Origin: Oreohelix idahoensis
Taxonomy: Eukaryota > Mollusca > Gastropoda > Stylommatophora > Oreohelicidae
Assembly (NCBI GenBank): GCA_024509875.1
Contig: JAMPIV010005820.1
Location: 124,001 to 188,000, forward strand
DNA length: 64,000 bases
Reading direction: 5' to 3'
Each line of letters begins with the position of its first letter. Positions within the stretch are counted from its first letter, which is position 1. Shown piece after piece: positions 42,961 to 54,058 of this stretch. The notes beneath the pieces are model-generated. The model saw only the letters and a program-made list of their open reading frames with translations. It was not told where the DNA came from and made no database searches. The position numbers and the translations under genes were made by a program.

Positions 42961-45690
42961 TTAGGATTTGACATCAGTAGGATTTCGAGATAGAGCATCG
43001 GCCAGGACGTTATCTGATCCTGTGATGTATTCTATTGAAAAGTTAAAAGGTTGGAGGAGAATAGCGAATCTGGTGAGTTTTGCACTTTTATGATTCGCCC
43101 GTCGTAGTGATGCTACGGCCCTCTGATCAGTTTGTACTACGAAAGGGGCTCCCAGTAGAAATTTCTCAAGTTTCGTTATCGCCCACACGACGGCTAAAAG
43201 TTCGCGGTCGACAGTGGAGTATTTTACTTCTGGTGGTTTCAGTTTCCGTGACACGTACATGTTTGGATGGAGGATGTCGTCATGGTATTGGAGCAAACAT
43301 GCGCCAATTCCGTAGTTACTCGCATCTGTGCGGAGAATAAACTTTTTGGAAGCATCAACTAGTCTCAAAATAGGTGGGTTTGAAAAGATGTTAATAATAT
43401 TAAGGTATACATTATTACACTCATTAGTCCATGTCACCCTCACTGGCATGTCCTTCCTCAGTAATGAGGACAATACAGCCGTGATGGATGACAGGTTAGG
43501 TACGAATCTACTGTAATATTGGACTAGACCTAACAAGCTTCTAACCTGTTTCTTCGTTTGAGGAACGGAAATGTTTAAAATTTTTGAAACTGTACTGGGT
43601 AGTGTTCGGATATATCCTGCTCCAATAATGTGACCCAAAAAAGTTATTTCGTGAAACGCTACTTGTAATTTTGTGGGTTTAGCAGTTAAATTGTTATTTC
43701 TTAATGTATCCAAAACGTATTCGAGACCCAAAAAATGTTCCTCAAAAGATGAACTAAATAAGCATATGTCATCTATGTATGTAATAATGTCTGGTCTACC
43801 TGAAAAAATGTGTCGCATCATGCGAACAAAGGTAGCTGGAGCGTTAACAAGCCCAAAAGGCATCACATTCCACTGGTATAGACCTAGCGGAGTTGAAAAC
43901 GCTGTGTAGTATTTAGCTTTTTCGGTTAGTGGTATCTGCCAATAACCTTTAGTTAAGTCTATCTTAGTGAATATAGTTGCTGTCGATAGACGTGGCAGTA
44001 AGTCATCGAGAAGTGGATGTGGTTCGCTATCAACTATCGTTTGTGCATTTAATTTTCTATAGTCGACGCATAGTCTAATGTTATTGTCCTTCTTTCGGAC
44101 AATAACTAATGGAGAAGAAAATGGGGAATTACTAGTTTCGATAATTCCTAAAGATAACATCTGTTCAAGTTCCTTAGTAGTTTTAGTAAGAAAGTGTAGA
44201 GGAACAGAATATGGATGTACCCGAATTGGAGTATCATCATTAAGAGTGATGTCATGACTAATGACTGATGTGCGACCTGGAACGTCGGTCAACACATCTT
44301 GGTAAGATTGTAGAAGTTCAGCAATCTGTTGATGCTGTTGCGGTGTAACCGACGAGGAGATGGTTACGTCCCGCCAAGATTCACTAGGCTGTACTACAGG
44401 TACAGGTAATGCTAACTGTACCTCAGGAAAAGATGATTCTTCTTCCTGGATAACAGACAAATTAGAATAGTGACATCTAGGTACGAAAGTGTCATCTAGT
44501 TCATGAAAAATAGCTTGTAGATGTTCAGGTCGAGTATGAAATTGCTTGAGCATATTTATGTGAAATATTTTGTGATGTCCCTTAATGTCCAGGACATAAT
44601 CAACATCAGAAATCTTATTGATAACCTGGTAAGGACCGTTCCACGAGATTAGTAGTTTATTATTGTTATGTGGCAATAACACATAAGCTTGATCTCCTGG
44701 AAATAATTGACGTAATCGTCTATTACTGTTTTGGAAAGTTCTAGCTTTCTCTTTAGCAGCCTCAGATGAAGCTGTTGCCATTTTACAGGCATCAATAATG
44801 TTATTCCGGAGATTAATTACATACTCATAGGATGACTGGGTATCCTGAGTCATCTCGGAGTCAATCAATAAGTCTTTTATTAGTCCCATAGGACCTCTTG
44901 GTGGAGCGCCAAAGACTAGTTGAAATGGAGAGAAGCCAGTTTGTTCATGTGGCACCTCTCGATAAGCGAATAACACAGCTGGTAGTACTCTGTCCCAGTC
45001 CTGTGGATGGTTAACTGTAACTTTATGTAACATTTGTTTGAGTGTGCGGTTAAGTCTTTCTACAGCACCATTACTCATTGGGTGATAAATGCTGCTGAGA
45101 TTTCTATCTATTTGCCAAGTCTTCATTACCTCCGTCATAGTCTCAGATATAAATTGAGAACCATGATCTGACAAAAGTTTTCTAGGAAAACCTACTCTAG
45201 AAAAGATCAGGTGTAGTGCATCAGCTACATCTGTGGTGGTGGTGGTTGTTTTCAATGGGATGGCTTCTGGCCATCGTGTGCATAAATCGATGCAAGTGAG
45301 AATAAATCTATGTCCTCTGGCTGATGGTAAAAGTGGGCCAATGATATCAATGGCCATTTTGTCGAAAGGTCTCACAGATATGTCACAAGCCTGAATAGGC
45401 GCCGTGTGAAAGGCTCCCCGTGCTTTCACTTCTTGGCATATCGTACAGGAGCGTACGTACTGTGAAATATCTCGTGATACTCCCGGCCAAAAAAAAGAAG
45501 ATAATACTCGCGAACGTGTACGAGTATAACCCATGTGACCTGCACACTTAGAATCATGTGCGTGTTGAAGTATGTACCGTCTAAAAGCAAAAGGTACCAT
45601 GACTTGTTGTCTTATCTGAGTTTTATCCATAAAACATCTTAATAAAATGTCATTTTTAATACTAAACCAATGACTATTATTTTTGTTCAT
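42961..45690 (-). CDS. pol: E4 Pol: integrase, reverse transcriptase, RNase H
   Basis: The ORF is 909 aa. Integrase comes first: an HHCC finger (H45, H52, C82, C85), the D,D-E triad D115, D175 and E211, then a GPY/F module (NGPY, 351-354). RT has motif A D578 (KIDLTKGYWQ) and the YIDD box at 638-641. RNase H shows D789, E830, D855 and D898 (NVLADALSR). All catalytic residues I can check are in place. The order is the Gmr1-type one. The frame can be followed upstream of the Met only to a TAA near the T-run at about 45726. In E1 the same place lacks one base, and there pol is continuous with the linker frame. How E4 pol is expressed (frameshift, reinitiation or a compensating slip on the seven-T run) is therefore open. 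Confidence 0.95.
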   Translation of the reverse strand: MNKNNSHWFSIKNDILLRCFMDKTQIRQQVMVPFAFRRYILQHAHDSKCAGHMGYTRTRSRVLSSFFWPGVSRDISQYVRSCTICQEVKARGAFHTAPIQACDISVRPFDKMAIDIIGPLLPSARGHRFILTCIDLCTRWPEAIPLKTTTTTTDVADALHLIFSRVGFPRKLLSDHGSQFISETMTEVMKTWQIDRNLSSIYHPMSNGAVERLNRTLKQMLHKVTVNHPQDWDRVLPAVLFAYREVPHEQTGFSPFQLVFGAPPRGPMGLIKDLLIDSEMTQDTQSSYEYVINLRNNIIDACKMATASSEAAKEKARTFQNSNRRLRQLFPGDQAYVLLPHNNNKLLISWNGPYQVINKISDVDYVLDIKGHHKIFHINMLKQFHTRPEHLQAIFHELDDTFVPRCHYSNLSVIQEEESSFPEVQLALPVPVVQPSESWRDVTISSSVTPQQHQQIAELLQSYQDVLTDVPGRTSVISHDITLNDDTPIRVHPYSVPLHFLTKTTKELEQMLSLGIIETSNSPFSSPLVIVRKKDNNIRLCVDYRKLNAQTIVDSEPHPLLDDLLPRLSTATIFTKIDLTKGYWQIPLTEKAKYYTAFSTPLGLYQWNVMPFGLVNAPATFVRMMRHIFSGRPDIITYIDDICLFSSSFEEHFLGLEYVLDTLRNNNLTAKPTKLQVAFHEITFLGHIIGAGYIRTLPSTVSKILNISVPQTKKQVRSLLGLVQYYSRFVPNLSSITAVLSSLLRKDMPVRVTWTNECNNVYLNIINIFSNPPILRLVDASKKFILRTDASNYGIGACLLQYHDDILHPNMYVSRKLKPPEVKYSTVDRELLAVVWAITKLEKFLLGAPFVVQTDQRAVASLRRANHKSAKLTRFAILLQPFNFSIEYITGSDNVLADALSRNPTDVKS

Positions 45691-45700
45691 AGCAAGATTG

Positions 45701-45931
45701 TCAACTTTGTTGACCAGTGTAAAAAAATTTTGTTAGTGACCTGTCTTCCCTCTGTTTTGCAGCAAAGGATACTCGGTCAATAGCAGAATGAATCTCGATA
45801 CTTTCATGATCGTCTGTTTCCTTGTTTTCAGTGTCCATAGTCTCTAATTGTTTCGTATGTGCTCTGGTTATTGCTGCATTTCCGATGCATAGATTATTTT
45901 TTCCCATTCCATAATCTCTTCTGGTGTGCAA
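45701..45931 (-). CDS. E4 linker frame between protease and pol
   Basis: This 76-aa frame is -1 relative to gag-PR, overlapping its last 64 bases, and ends 10 bases before the pol Met. It has no recognised domain and is rich in Glu/Asp/Lys/Thr. In E1 the end of this frame reads straight into pol, because one base of the T-run/ACA region is absent there. The linker is therefore probably the N-terminal part of the pol frame reached by -1 frameshifting near the A6 run at about 45898-45903. It is less likely to be a separate gene. Confidence 0.5.
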   Translation of the reverse strand: MHTRRDYGMGKNNLCIGNAAITRAHTKQLETMDTENKETDDHESIEIHSAIDRVSFAAKQREDRSLTKFFYTGQQS

Positions 45932-47742
45932 TCTTTACTTCCGTGTATGCATCCCACCATAAGGTCGGCAATTGGGTTTCTTAACATGCATGCTTTAACG
46001 TTACCTGTGAAAAAAGGTGTATCAATATAGATAATAGCTGTTGGATAATATTCTATGGTTCCACCAAAGGTCATACACCTGACATGTTCTCCAGTTGCAC
46101 AATTCGGATGAACAAGTGTCTGACGGATTCCGATCGTGGTCGATCCCGAATCTCTTAAAACTGAGACGATGGATCCATTAACCTTTCCTCTGTTGAAGAT
46201 CAGCGAGCCTGTTCCGTCATTGACTGCTAGACTGACTTCTGGTAGAATGTGTCCGCAGTTCAGAACTGTCTCTTTTGCTTTCTGAAATATAAGATTACAT
46301 GTTGGGCAACTATTTGCCACGTTATAATTCATTGCAAAACAAGTAGACGAAGACTGTATTTTGTTATCAGTAGGTGAACTCTGAACCCCAGGGGCTGTAG
46401 CAGTAGTAACGGCTGCCCCTGTATTATGGTTATAATTTGTCGATCTACGAGAATGAGAACGATGACGAGAATAATCAGTTGAATTATCCCGTTGTCCTCT
46501 ATTGTAACTGTTATCTCGATGTCTCGAGTTATAATTATCCCTATTGTTCCACTTGTTACCATTATTATAATTATATGACCGATTATAACTTGAGTTACGT
46601 GGATTAACGTTGTATCTGTAATGAGGTGAATAATTTCTGTTTTGTGGTCTTCCTCTATTAAAGTTATTGTTAAAGTTATTATGTCCCTTATGAAAATTAA
46701 TGTCATAGTTTCCCTTGAACCTACCTCTGTCCACACTGTGTGTTCTAGGTTTGTTATTACTATGATATGCCATATTGGAGGCTACAGGAAGAGGTTCTCT
46801 TATCAATGAGCCAGAAATGTTAGTATTCGGATGAGCTGTGCAGTAATTTAAAGAAATTTTTTCTAACTCATCAATAGATTCTGGTTTTCTTTCTTGCAGA
46901 TAAGCAAAGAATGGTGGGCTGACAGAAGATAATACTTTATCCCTCAATAACAAATCGACTAACTTGTCGTAAGATTTGTTGACACCAGCCAGTTCAACCC
47001 ATCTGTTAAAAGTATTGCGTATGTTAGCAATAAAACCTGTGAAATCTTTATTGTTATCTGGCAACAAACTTTTAAAACGTAATCTACATGCCTCTTCGTT
47101 CAAGTGGAAACGACGTAATAACAACGTCTTAATGGCCTCATAGTCTGTTGCTAATGTAGGATCTATATTTTGTGCTGCACTTGCAGGTTCGCCATCCAGA
47201 AATTCTTTAAGTTTAAGTGCCCATGCAGTTTTGTCAAGGTTATTGACCTTACATATATCCTCAAAGCGCGCCAGCCACGATGAAAGGTCGTCCACGTGTA
47301 ATTTGAATGGTGGTAATTTAAAGTAATAATTGCCCTTAAGTCGGGTGGATGAAGATCCAGATTGAGCATTATCATTTTGGCCTGCTGCAACACACTGCGA
47401 ATTAAGTTTTGCTGTTTCCAATTTAAGCCGTTGCAATTCCATTTCTTGCTGTAATATGATTTCTTGTCGTTTCAATTTATTCTCTTCTTCAATCCGTAGG
47501 ATTTCATCTCTTGCCACCTTTCTTTCTTCTTCTTGTCTTAATTCTGCTTTCTTTTCCGCCTGTTTTCTTTCAAGTTCTTCCATCTCTGCCTTAGCAATAG
47601 TTTTCCTTTCAGCCTCCTTTCTGTCAAGTTCTTCCATCTCCGCCTTATATCTTGCCAGTTGTTGTTCAGCAAATTCAAGGAGTGCCTCTCCCTTTTTATT
47701 ACAATCTTTTCCAATTTTAATGAAATGGTCCAAGGTAAGCAT
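45868..47742 (-). CDS. gag-pro: E4 Gag-protease
   Basis: The ORF is 624 aa. Residues about 20-115 form a charged coiled coil (EEL/ERK/KAEM repeats). Residues 140-305 are capsid-like; within them 218-305 (CRLRFKSLLPD, KLVDLLLRDKV, LEKISLNYC) fits the SCAN-like fold seen in E2/E3. Residues 325-440 are Arg/Asn/Tyr-rich and basic, a likely RNA-binding nucleocapsid. Instead of a CCHC knuckle there is C479-X2-C482, then C496-X-H498. Protease follows in the same frame, with active-site DSG at 531-533 (VLRDSGSTT) and DLMVG near 593 in place of ILG. It ends at TAA after EMQQ. Protease in the gag frame, with pol reached separately, contrasts with E2, where protease is in the -1 frame. The start Met follows an in-frame stop. 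Confidence 0.93.
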   Translation of the reverse strand: MLTLDHFIKIGKDCNKKGEALLEFAEQQLARYKAEMEELDRKEAERKTIAKAEMEELERKQAEKKAELRQEEERKVARDEILRIEEENKLKRQEIILQQEMELQRLKLETAKLNSQCVAAGQNDNAQSGSSSTRLKGNYYFKLPPFKLHVDDLSSWLARFEDICKVNNLDKTAWALKLKEFLDGEPASAAQNIDPTLATDYEAIKTLLLRRFHLNEEACRLRFKSLLPDNNKDFTGFIANIRNTFNRWVELAGVNKSYDKLVDLLLRDKVLSSVSPPFFAYLQERKPESIDELEKISLNYCTAHPNTNISGSLIREPLPVASNMAYHSNNKPRTHSVDRGRFKGNYDINFHKGHNNFNNNFNRGRPQNRNYSPHYRYNVNPRNSSYNRSYNYNNGNKWNNRDNYNSRHRDNSYNRGQRDNSTDYSRHRSHSRRSTNYNHNTGAAVTTATAPGVQSSPTDNKIQSSSTCFAMNYNVANSCPTCNLIFQKAKETVLNCGHILPEVSLAVNDGTGSLIFNRGKVNGSIVSVLRDSGSTTIGIRQTLVHPNCATGEHVRCMTFGGTIEYYPTAIIYIDTPFFTGNVKACMLRNPIADLMVGCIHGSKDCTPEEIMEWEKIIYASEMQQ

Positions 47743-49283
47743 TCTTGGAGTTTAATTATTTAAGTATTTAATTACTTATGTCTAGTAATCAACAATAGAA
47801 TGTATGTAGATAATTATAATTACTCAACGAATGAATAATTAATACAAGAAATTGTAATATTCCTGTATTGTTATGTATAAGTTCCACAATCTATAATATT
47901 TTATAAAAATATTATATATATACTCACTGATATCTATCATAAATAGTTATGATAGTTAGTTATATAAGCTGCTGAAATTATATCAAGCGCTTAATATTCA
48001 TATTTAATAATTATGTGTATTATCCCCAAATAATTAGTCTTAATTGTCACTAAGTTCACAATATAGTACTGAGAAAGTGTACTAATTTCTATTAAATATG
48101 TATTAATATGTTATAAAGTTTTAATAATTAATCATTATATAATATGCCATAATCATGAGGCATAAAGTGCATTGCCCATTTCTAGGACCACTACTGCAAA
48201 TATGTGCAAAGTCCCTAATTCCTCATCAAAGCTGATAAAAATTTAATTATATTCATTTATACTCTTATTAATGAAGAAGTTATAGCATTAATAATAAATT
48301 ATAGAAGGATGAAATGAATACAAACAATACCATGGGTTAACCAAGGATTACAGAACAGTAGCACCACAAGACAAAGACATTTTCACAATAAAACTGCATT
48401 AATAAATAAGGTGACTAAACCGGAAGTGAGATCTTAAAGAATGAACTGAATAGATAATTAACCTGTGTACACAAAAACTAGTGACGTATACATGGACTCG
48501 TTAACGATTGTACAAAAAAAAAAATTAAAATGAATGATAGTAAGGTCAGAAAAAACGATAAAGATGACAAACATGATTACTGAAATGAATAAAAATTGAA
48601 ACTAAATACACTAAAATACACCAATTATAACTTGACTGGACATCTAACATGCAAGGTCAATTAATTGCTATTACGAACGAACGAAAATCATCGGAAGGTC
48701 GTCGATGGGTTCTTCGTTAAAAGCAATCAACTAACGGCCTTAAGGAACATTTGAAATGAATATCGGCATCCTGACAGCCATGTTATTCATTCCAAACCGC
48801 CGCACCAACCTCCCACAAATAAAGGACAACATCGACAGACAAAAAGAAACAGATATAACATCGATAAACAATTAATAGAGAGGACATGCCTGCAGAATGG
48901 TAAGGACTCATTAGTGTGTTAATGAACGACAATCGTCCTAGGTCTAAACTTATCTTTTAGAAGGCTCCGGCGATGAAAATTCGTCAACGGACTAGACTAG
49001 TGCCTAGTACTGTTTGCTCATGATTGGCTGATCACCGTATTCTCTTGTCTGGTCTTCTTGATTAAGCAAATATTAATCAAAACTGGAATGAGTTGGCGAT
49101 TGTTCCTTTCGAAGCGCGGCATCAACGCACGATGTAGTGACGTCAGATTTGCATTGCGTAGTCATGTGTTCAACGTAGTAGTATGCAAATCATGTGACTT
49201 GCTTGTAATGGTAAACAGTTGGCAACACATGTAAACAAGAAAATCTTTTTTCTTCTTCCTTCGTCCCCGCGATGGCCAACCAC
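47743..49283 (-). other. E4 5' leader and primer-site region
   Basis: This is a 1.5-kb AT-rich leader aligned with E1 2901-4404. Directly next to the LTR the minus strand reads G then TGGTTGGCCATCGCGGGG, the expected primer-binding site position. The TGG start fits, but I cannot name the tRNA. Confidence 0.65.
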
Positions 49284-50111
49284 TGTTACCGTTCGCTTCG
49301 AAGTTGCCGTTAGCACTGTTAATGGGGCTGGTTTGGTTCCCTAGTCGTTGCGAGAGTTTGCTGGTTTATACTGGCTCTTCTATTTACGTTTACATCTATT
49401 TATCCATTGTCTTTTGTCAGTAAATTATGAGATCGTGCTCTTGATGGTAAAGTACGCGAAGGTGGGATAGAATATTGTCAACTTCATAATATAGTCAAAT
49501 TCTAACGTTAGAGATTTGATAAGTCCTTTCTCGAGTCCACATACATTTATTATATCGATTCCATACACGAACAGTTTACACATGGTCATCATGAAGAATT
49601 ATACATAATAAGTTGCAGTTCATACTTCATATATTATTCCTTTACAAATCAGTCCTTTGTCTCCTAGCTTGAAAACATAGTAGTCAGAACCGCATAACTG
49701 TATGCACGCGTGGTTGGAAAATCCAATACACCGACAGTGAGATTATGCGTCTGGCATTAGAATAACTAGGGCGGACTATAAATTCACATTGACAAGGTTT
49801 AGTCAATTACTAACCTGTACCTTCATCTTTCTTCATTATCACATTGGACTGACCCATGTCCATTATTTAATGTAATATAATTGTGCGGCAATACAAGCCC
49901 GGCAATATAACATTCCAAGGACACGTCTTATCGGTTCGACGGTCGTCTAGAAAAGGGTCTCGTCTCTTGGTCACCGTGCGTGACAACTAACGCTGAAACG
50001 TCACACCGTTCACTAGACTAATAATATTTTTACATTACATTACACGTTGTAACCCCGAAATTCGCATGCTGCTAACCTCTAGCAGACCATGCCAATAAAT
50101 CTGCCGTAACA
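49284..50111 (-). repeat. E4 5' LTR
   Basis: 828 bp, the same length as the other LTR, and identical to it apart from three substitutions. It is followed on the plus strand by GCGGG and then E3 LTR sequence. Confidence 0.95.
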
Positions 50112-50116
50112 GCGGG

Positions 50117-51040
50117 ACATCGAAGGACTGGACAGTTCATATGTCGAAAGAGTACTTGCTGTTTTTATATATTTTTTATGGATCGTCTGAGGCTGCATTC
50201 GGTAAGTGTGTGAGTATATGAGTGTGGATCCTCACGCGTGTGTATGAATGACAGGAAATTTAATCGTTTTCTTTTGTAAACCTGTTGTTAACTTTCTTGC
50301 CTAGTAATATAATTTTTCTGTATTCCCTGCATTGTTCCTTTAAGGGGGAGTTGCTAATTGGTTAACTCTGTTTAAAAACCCCCACCTTTCCATTTGCTTA
50401 GTAAAGGGAAGAACAGCTGGGAAGAACAGGTTTTTTTTCTATCACCTATACCTAACTTTGTAACACCTCTTTCAGAGTAATTAACTTCACTGTTAGGTTA
50501 ACGTACCTATGTTCCTGATATTATCTATCTCTGGACTGGGTTTGTCTTTGTCTAATAAGCGGGAAGGGCTTAGTCGATACCAATCTTCTTCACCCCTCCC
50601 AAATTTGTTATTTGCATTTGTGTACTTATGATAATTTATGTAATACCTGATATTTGTTAGTGATTGATGTTTAAAGTGAATAAAATCACATAAACTCATT
50701 TAGTTCTGTGTGTTGGATATACCCACAGCCCAACATTTCCCCTATTCGTTTAATATAGTTTGTATCTACATCGTCTGTGTGTGTGAAAAAACACCAAATC
50801 GGTGTGCGCGCAGATGCGAGTCTGGAAAACTGGCAAATAATTGTTTGACCAGGAGAGCGGAAGAGAAGATTGAGAGAAGCGATTTGTCGTAAATAAGTCT
50901 GTCTTTACTCTCCTCCAGCACGCTGTGAAGCAACTATTTAATATCTACATTTTCTATCATTGAGCTTTCTATCATCATTTTCCACTCTAAACCGGACCAC
51001 TATTTCTACGACTCTTTTCTCTCAAAATAAATTTACGACA
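50117..51040 (+). repeat. E3 3' LTR, right segment
   Basis: This resumes exactly where 41039 stopped (ACATCGAAGGACTGG, matching 33203 onward in the 5' LTR) and runs to TACGACA. It is followed by the target duplication ATCAG. Confidence 0.95.
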
Positions 51041-51045
51041 ATCAG

Positions 51046-52430
51046 TTTAAACCCAATTTTAAAATGCCAATCCCTCTCCCCCCAAGAGAAATATTTCCAT
51101 TCTTTCAATGGATTATAGAGATGAGCAGACGCATAATCCCCACCCTTCAGATCCCCAAGGAACATAGACCTTCATCACACTTATGACAAGTCTTCCTATC
51201 CACAGCCACCTAAAAAAAACATTGTTTCCTCACGAGAATTGAGCCCGACCCAGTAGTACAACTTGACAACAACTGTAGATGATATGGTTTTACGGCAGGA
51301 GAAGACCAACAGAAAGATGGATAGACTTTATTACAGAAGTTCTACAACAGCATGGGCTCACAGCAGCAAGTACGACACACTAGGATCAAGGTCCTCACAG
51401 CGATTCACTGCAAACGTGGAGTAAAAAAAAATCACAGAAAAAACACATACACTCAAAATAAAATGTCCCAGTTTAGCAGATCAACGTCAATACATTTTAA
51501 CCCACCATCATCCCTTTCAGCGCCCCAAGGAACATAGGCTTTCAACATACTTAAACCAAGTCATCGTTACCCGTGCCATCAGGTCAAGGTCTTTCTATGT
51601 CTCCTTCACCCTCTTCATGTTTGTTTCACATTCTCTTCTCCATACTTTCCTTGGCCTCCGTCTACCTGCAGTAGACTGTCCATATTGTTTTGTTGAACTT
51701 TTATGGGGCAGTTTCTACACATCTCATGCCCAGTCTTCCTTTAGATCTATTATGACATGCATTGCAGGTTACAGTATAACTATTCTTTACTCCCCTTTCG
51801 GGCCCCGGTATTAAACATGACAAACCAGAAAATGGCCACCATTATTTCATAAACAAAAATGGCCGCACATTTCTGAACGTGACGTGGTGGGACCTTGTTG
51901 AGTGAAGTGTTAGCTCTGACGACCCGATGATTAGTCATGTGACGTAGTCAGTTGATAGAGTACAAAGAGGGCTTGCTGACTTCTGATCTTTCCTTTGTAC
52001 ATAGTTTTATCTTATGTTGAACCAGATGACGGATGTAGGCGGTGAGTTAAACAAAGAGCACCTGTTGTTTTCTCCAAGCATTCATCGGATACCTTCGCGT
52101 TTTCAGTGAAAGCCGTTGCGGGGTGGTCTCAAAGGGGAAATGTAATATCTGATACAATCTAGAAACTTATTTTGCTTGGCATTTGGAAATGTTAGTAATA
52201 AAGCAATTTCAGTTTTTTACCAGGGGTCTGTGAGTAGACAAAGACCAGACTTACAGTTCCTTCACGCAATTCGTAAGTGGAGAATAATGTGAAGTTCTTT
52301 GTTATACATAAGGAAGGGAGACCCGAGGCCTGTAAACAGTAAATTAATATGAAACAAATATAAAGGTATGTTATCAGGAACTCGTAGGAAATAAAGAAGT
52401 AGAACACCAGACAACAGAAAAATAACAGAC
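51046..52430. other. Intergenic with faint LINE debris
   Basis: CCCAAGGAACATAG occurs at 51158 and 51523, with a related GAGGAGCATAGG at 53029, each followed by similar text (CTTATGACAAGTC or CTTAAACCAAGTC). On the minus strand 51590-51690 reads AGRRRPRKVWRRECE, like LINE C-terminal tails. This suggests overlapping fragments of a LINE 3' end; no intact frame exists. Confidence 0.35.
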
Positions 52431-52530
52431 ATGAGTGGCTTACCCAGGATTTGAACCCTGGACCTTCCGTGTGACAACACTAAATAAAGTAGTAGTTCTT
52501 TGTGCATGGGGATGGGAACCCATCATGTAA
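52430..52530 (-). repeat. Possible tRNA-derived SINE fragment
   Basis: The minus strand reads GGTCCAGGGTTCAAATCCTGG, whose GGTTCAAATCC fits the Pol III box B. I cannot identify a good box A or a tRNA fold, so this is a weak call. Confidence 0.3.
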
Positions 52531-53325
52531 AACGAATTGCTACAGAAACCATACAACATGAACGTGAACTTTGACACAAGCTTTCTGCAAGGGGCCGTCT
52601 GCACTTCTGGCCCCTTCCTCAACATAGAGCTAAGAAAAATGGATGGTTTATTTATTGATATGAAATTGTGAGTGGGGCCTAGCAACGTCATTGTCTAAGA
52701 TATGTTGACCCAGAAACACCTGATACAAGAGGACGTGAATGTTTTGATGCAGGCTCCCCTGGGAACCAGCAGAAATGGGGGCTCCGTGCTCTCTAGGGAT
52801 TAAAGAGAGAAAAGTATGAGCGAACATTGGCAGATATTATTATTATTAGCGTCGTTAGTTGTTGGTGTAGCTTGAGCAGGAACAGCAGAAGTAATATTGG
52901 TAGCATTTGTTGTCATGGTAGCAAATGTTTTTTTCATTGCAGTTTGTTGACAGCATTATTAAGTATTGATTGTATCTGATGCGGTGGTTGTAGCAGTAGT
53001 AGTTCATTAATTGCCCTACAGCTATCTGAGGAGCATAGGCCTTCTAAAAACTCAGACCAAGTCTTCATGCCCCATGTCATTCGTCAATGTATTCTTGATT
53101 CCTTTCATGTATATCTTTAACGAAGATTCGTCCTCTGTGTTAGATGACTGAGTTGATATATTTAAAATTATTTGCTTCGGTTGTATTATCCATTTTGTTG
53201 AGGGTTTTTAAAAAAATGTTTAGTGTGGGGTGGCCGGACAACTGTCCAACATTTGTCTGTTGCTTCAAACAATGCGTGGTAGATTTAGTGTTACTATTCT
53301 ATGCTTCCCTTTCCGGCCACGTAAA
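52531..53325. other. Intergenic, no gene recognised
   Basis: No ORF or RNA gene that I can support. Confidence 0.4.
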
Positions 53326-53470
53326 CTCACGAGTTGTAGTAGTAGTTGTAGTAGTAGTTGTAAAAGTAGTAGTAGCTTTAGTTGTAGCAGCAGTTGTTGA
53401 ATTAGTAGTAGTTGTTGTAATAGTAGTAAAAGTAGTAGTAGTTGTAGTGTAGTAGCAACAGTAGTTTTTA
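53325..53470 (+). repeat. GTA/GTT triplet microsatellite
   Basis: Imperfect GTAGTA/GTTGTA repeats of about 140 bp. The Val-rich and Leu-rich ORFs on the two strands derive from it. Confidence 0.9.
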
Positions 53471-54058
53471 TTGTTTTATCAAAAGTAGTAGTGGTCCTAG
53501 TATGACTTGTTGTAGGCGTGTATCTCTCGTTGTAACAGCAGTACTTACAGGAGTATACGGCGTAAAGTTTAGTGCTTTTTAAATATGGTAATGGTGTTAA
53601 TGAGCGTTCTATTGGCAGGGTGATCATAGCACCGGCGTCTCGAGGCAAAGGTATCGGATTCGAAACACGATAGCGTCTGTCCGGCTTTAAATTAGTATCT
53701 GACTCTGATTTTGAGTTAGGAAAGACAACTGCAGCGTGAAACTGAACTGGTCACTCCACCTCTCGTAGCTGGTACTAGTAGATTGAAGTCTCTAACAATT
53801 CACTTCTCTACGTCAGTATCTGCTATAAGACAAGCGGTATTAATAACAATTACCCATGTGTTTCTAAGGCCTATAAGCGGTGCAAACAACAGTAGCAATA
53901 AAAGCTACAATGTGTGACGTAAAAGTCGACTAAGTAGGGCTGGCCATGAGACCGACTACCCTACTGTGTAGAAATGGTAAACTATGAACGTTTCAATAAC
54001 AGTATAGACAGGTCAGCTAAAGAAATTTGTTGTAGATGTGTGCTTGCGTACAACACAA

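Larger units (their letters stand above)
41040..50111 (-). mobile_element. E4: complete, young Gmr1-like LTR retrotransposon nested in E3
   Basis: This 9072-bp insertion is on the minus strand, with 828-bp LTRs at both ends (41040-41867 and 49284-50111) and a GCGGG duplication (41035-41039 and 50112-50116). I find only three substitutions between the LTRs. Gag-PR (47742-45868) and INT-RT-RNase H (45690-42961) are both long and uninterrupted. Because it sits inside a young element and has nearly identical LTRs, it is the most recent insertion in the window. It belongs to the same family as E1 and to a different lineage from E2/E3. Confidence 0.95.
31589..51040 (+). mobile_element. E3: Gmr1-like LTR retrotransposon with E4 nested in its 3' LTR
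   Basis: 5' LTR 31589-34127, internal region 34128-39432, and 3' LTR 39433-41039 plus 50117-51040. Target duplications are ATCAG. The order is gag-PR-INT-RT-RNase H, and the coding sequence is alignable throughout with E2. It is a young insertion: I see roughly twenty small differences between its two LTRs of about 2.5 kb. Two in-frame TAA codons interrupt pol, so this copy is probably not autonomous. There is no env-like ORF. Confidence 0.95.

Noticed and set aside
31589..51040. E3 or E2 as endogenous gammaretroviruses because of the MLV-type primer site
   Set aside because: Pol is Ty3/gypsy-like with integrase before RT, and there is no envelope ORF. Only the primer site is shared.
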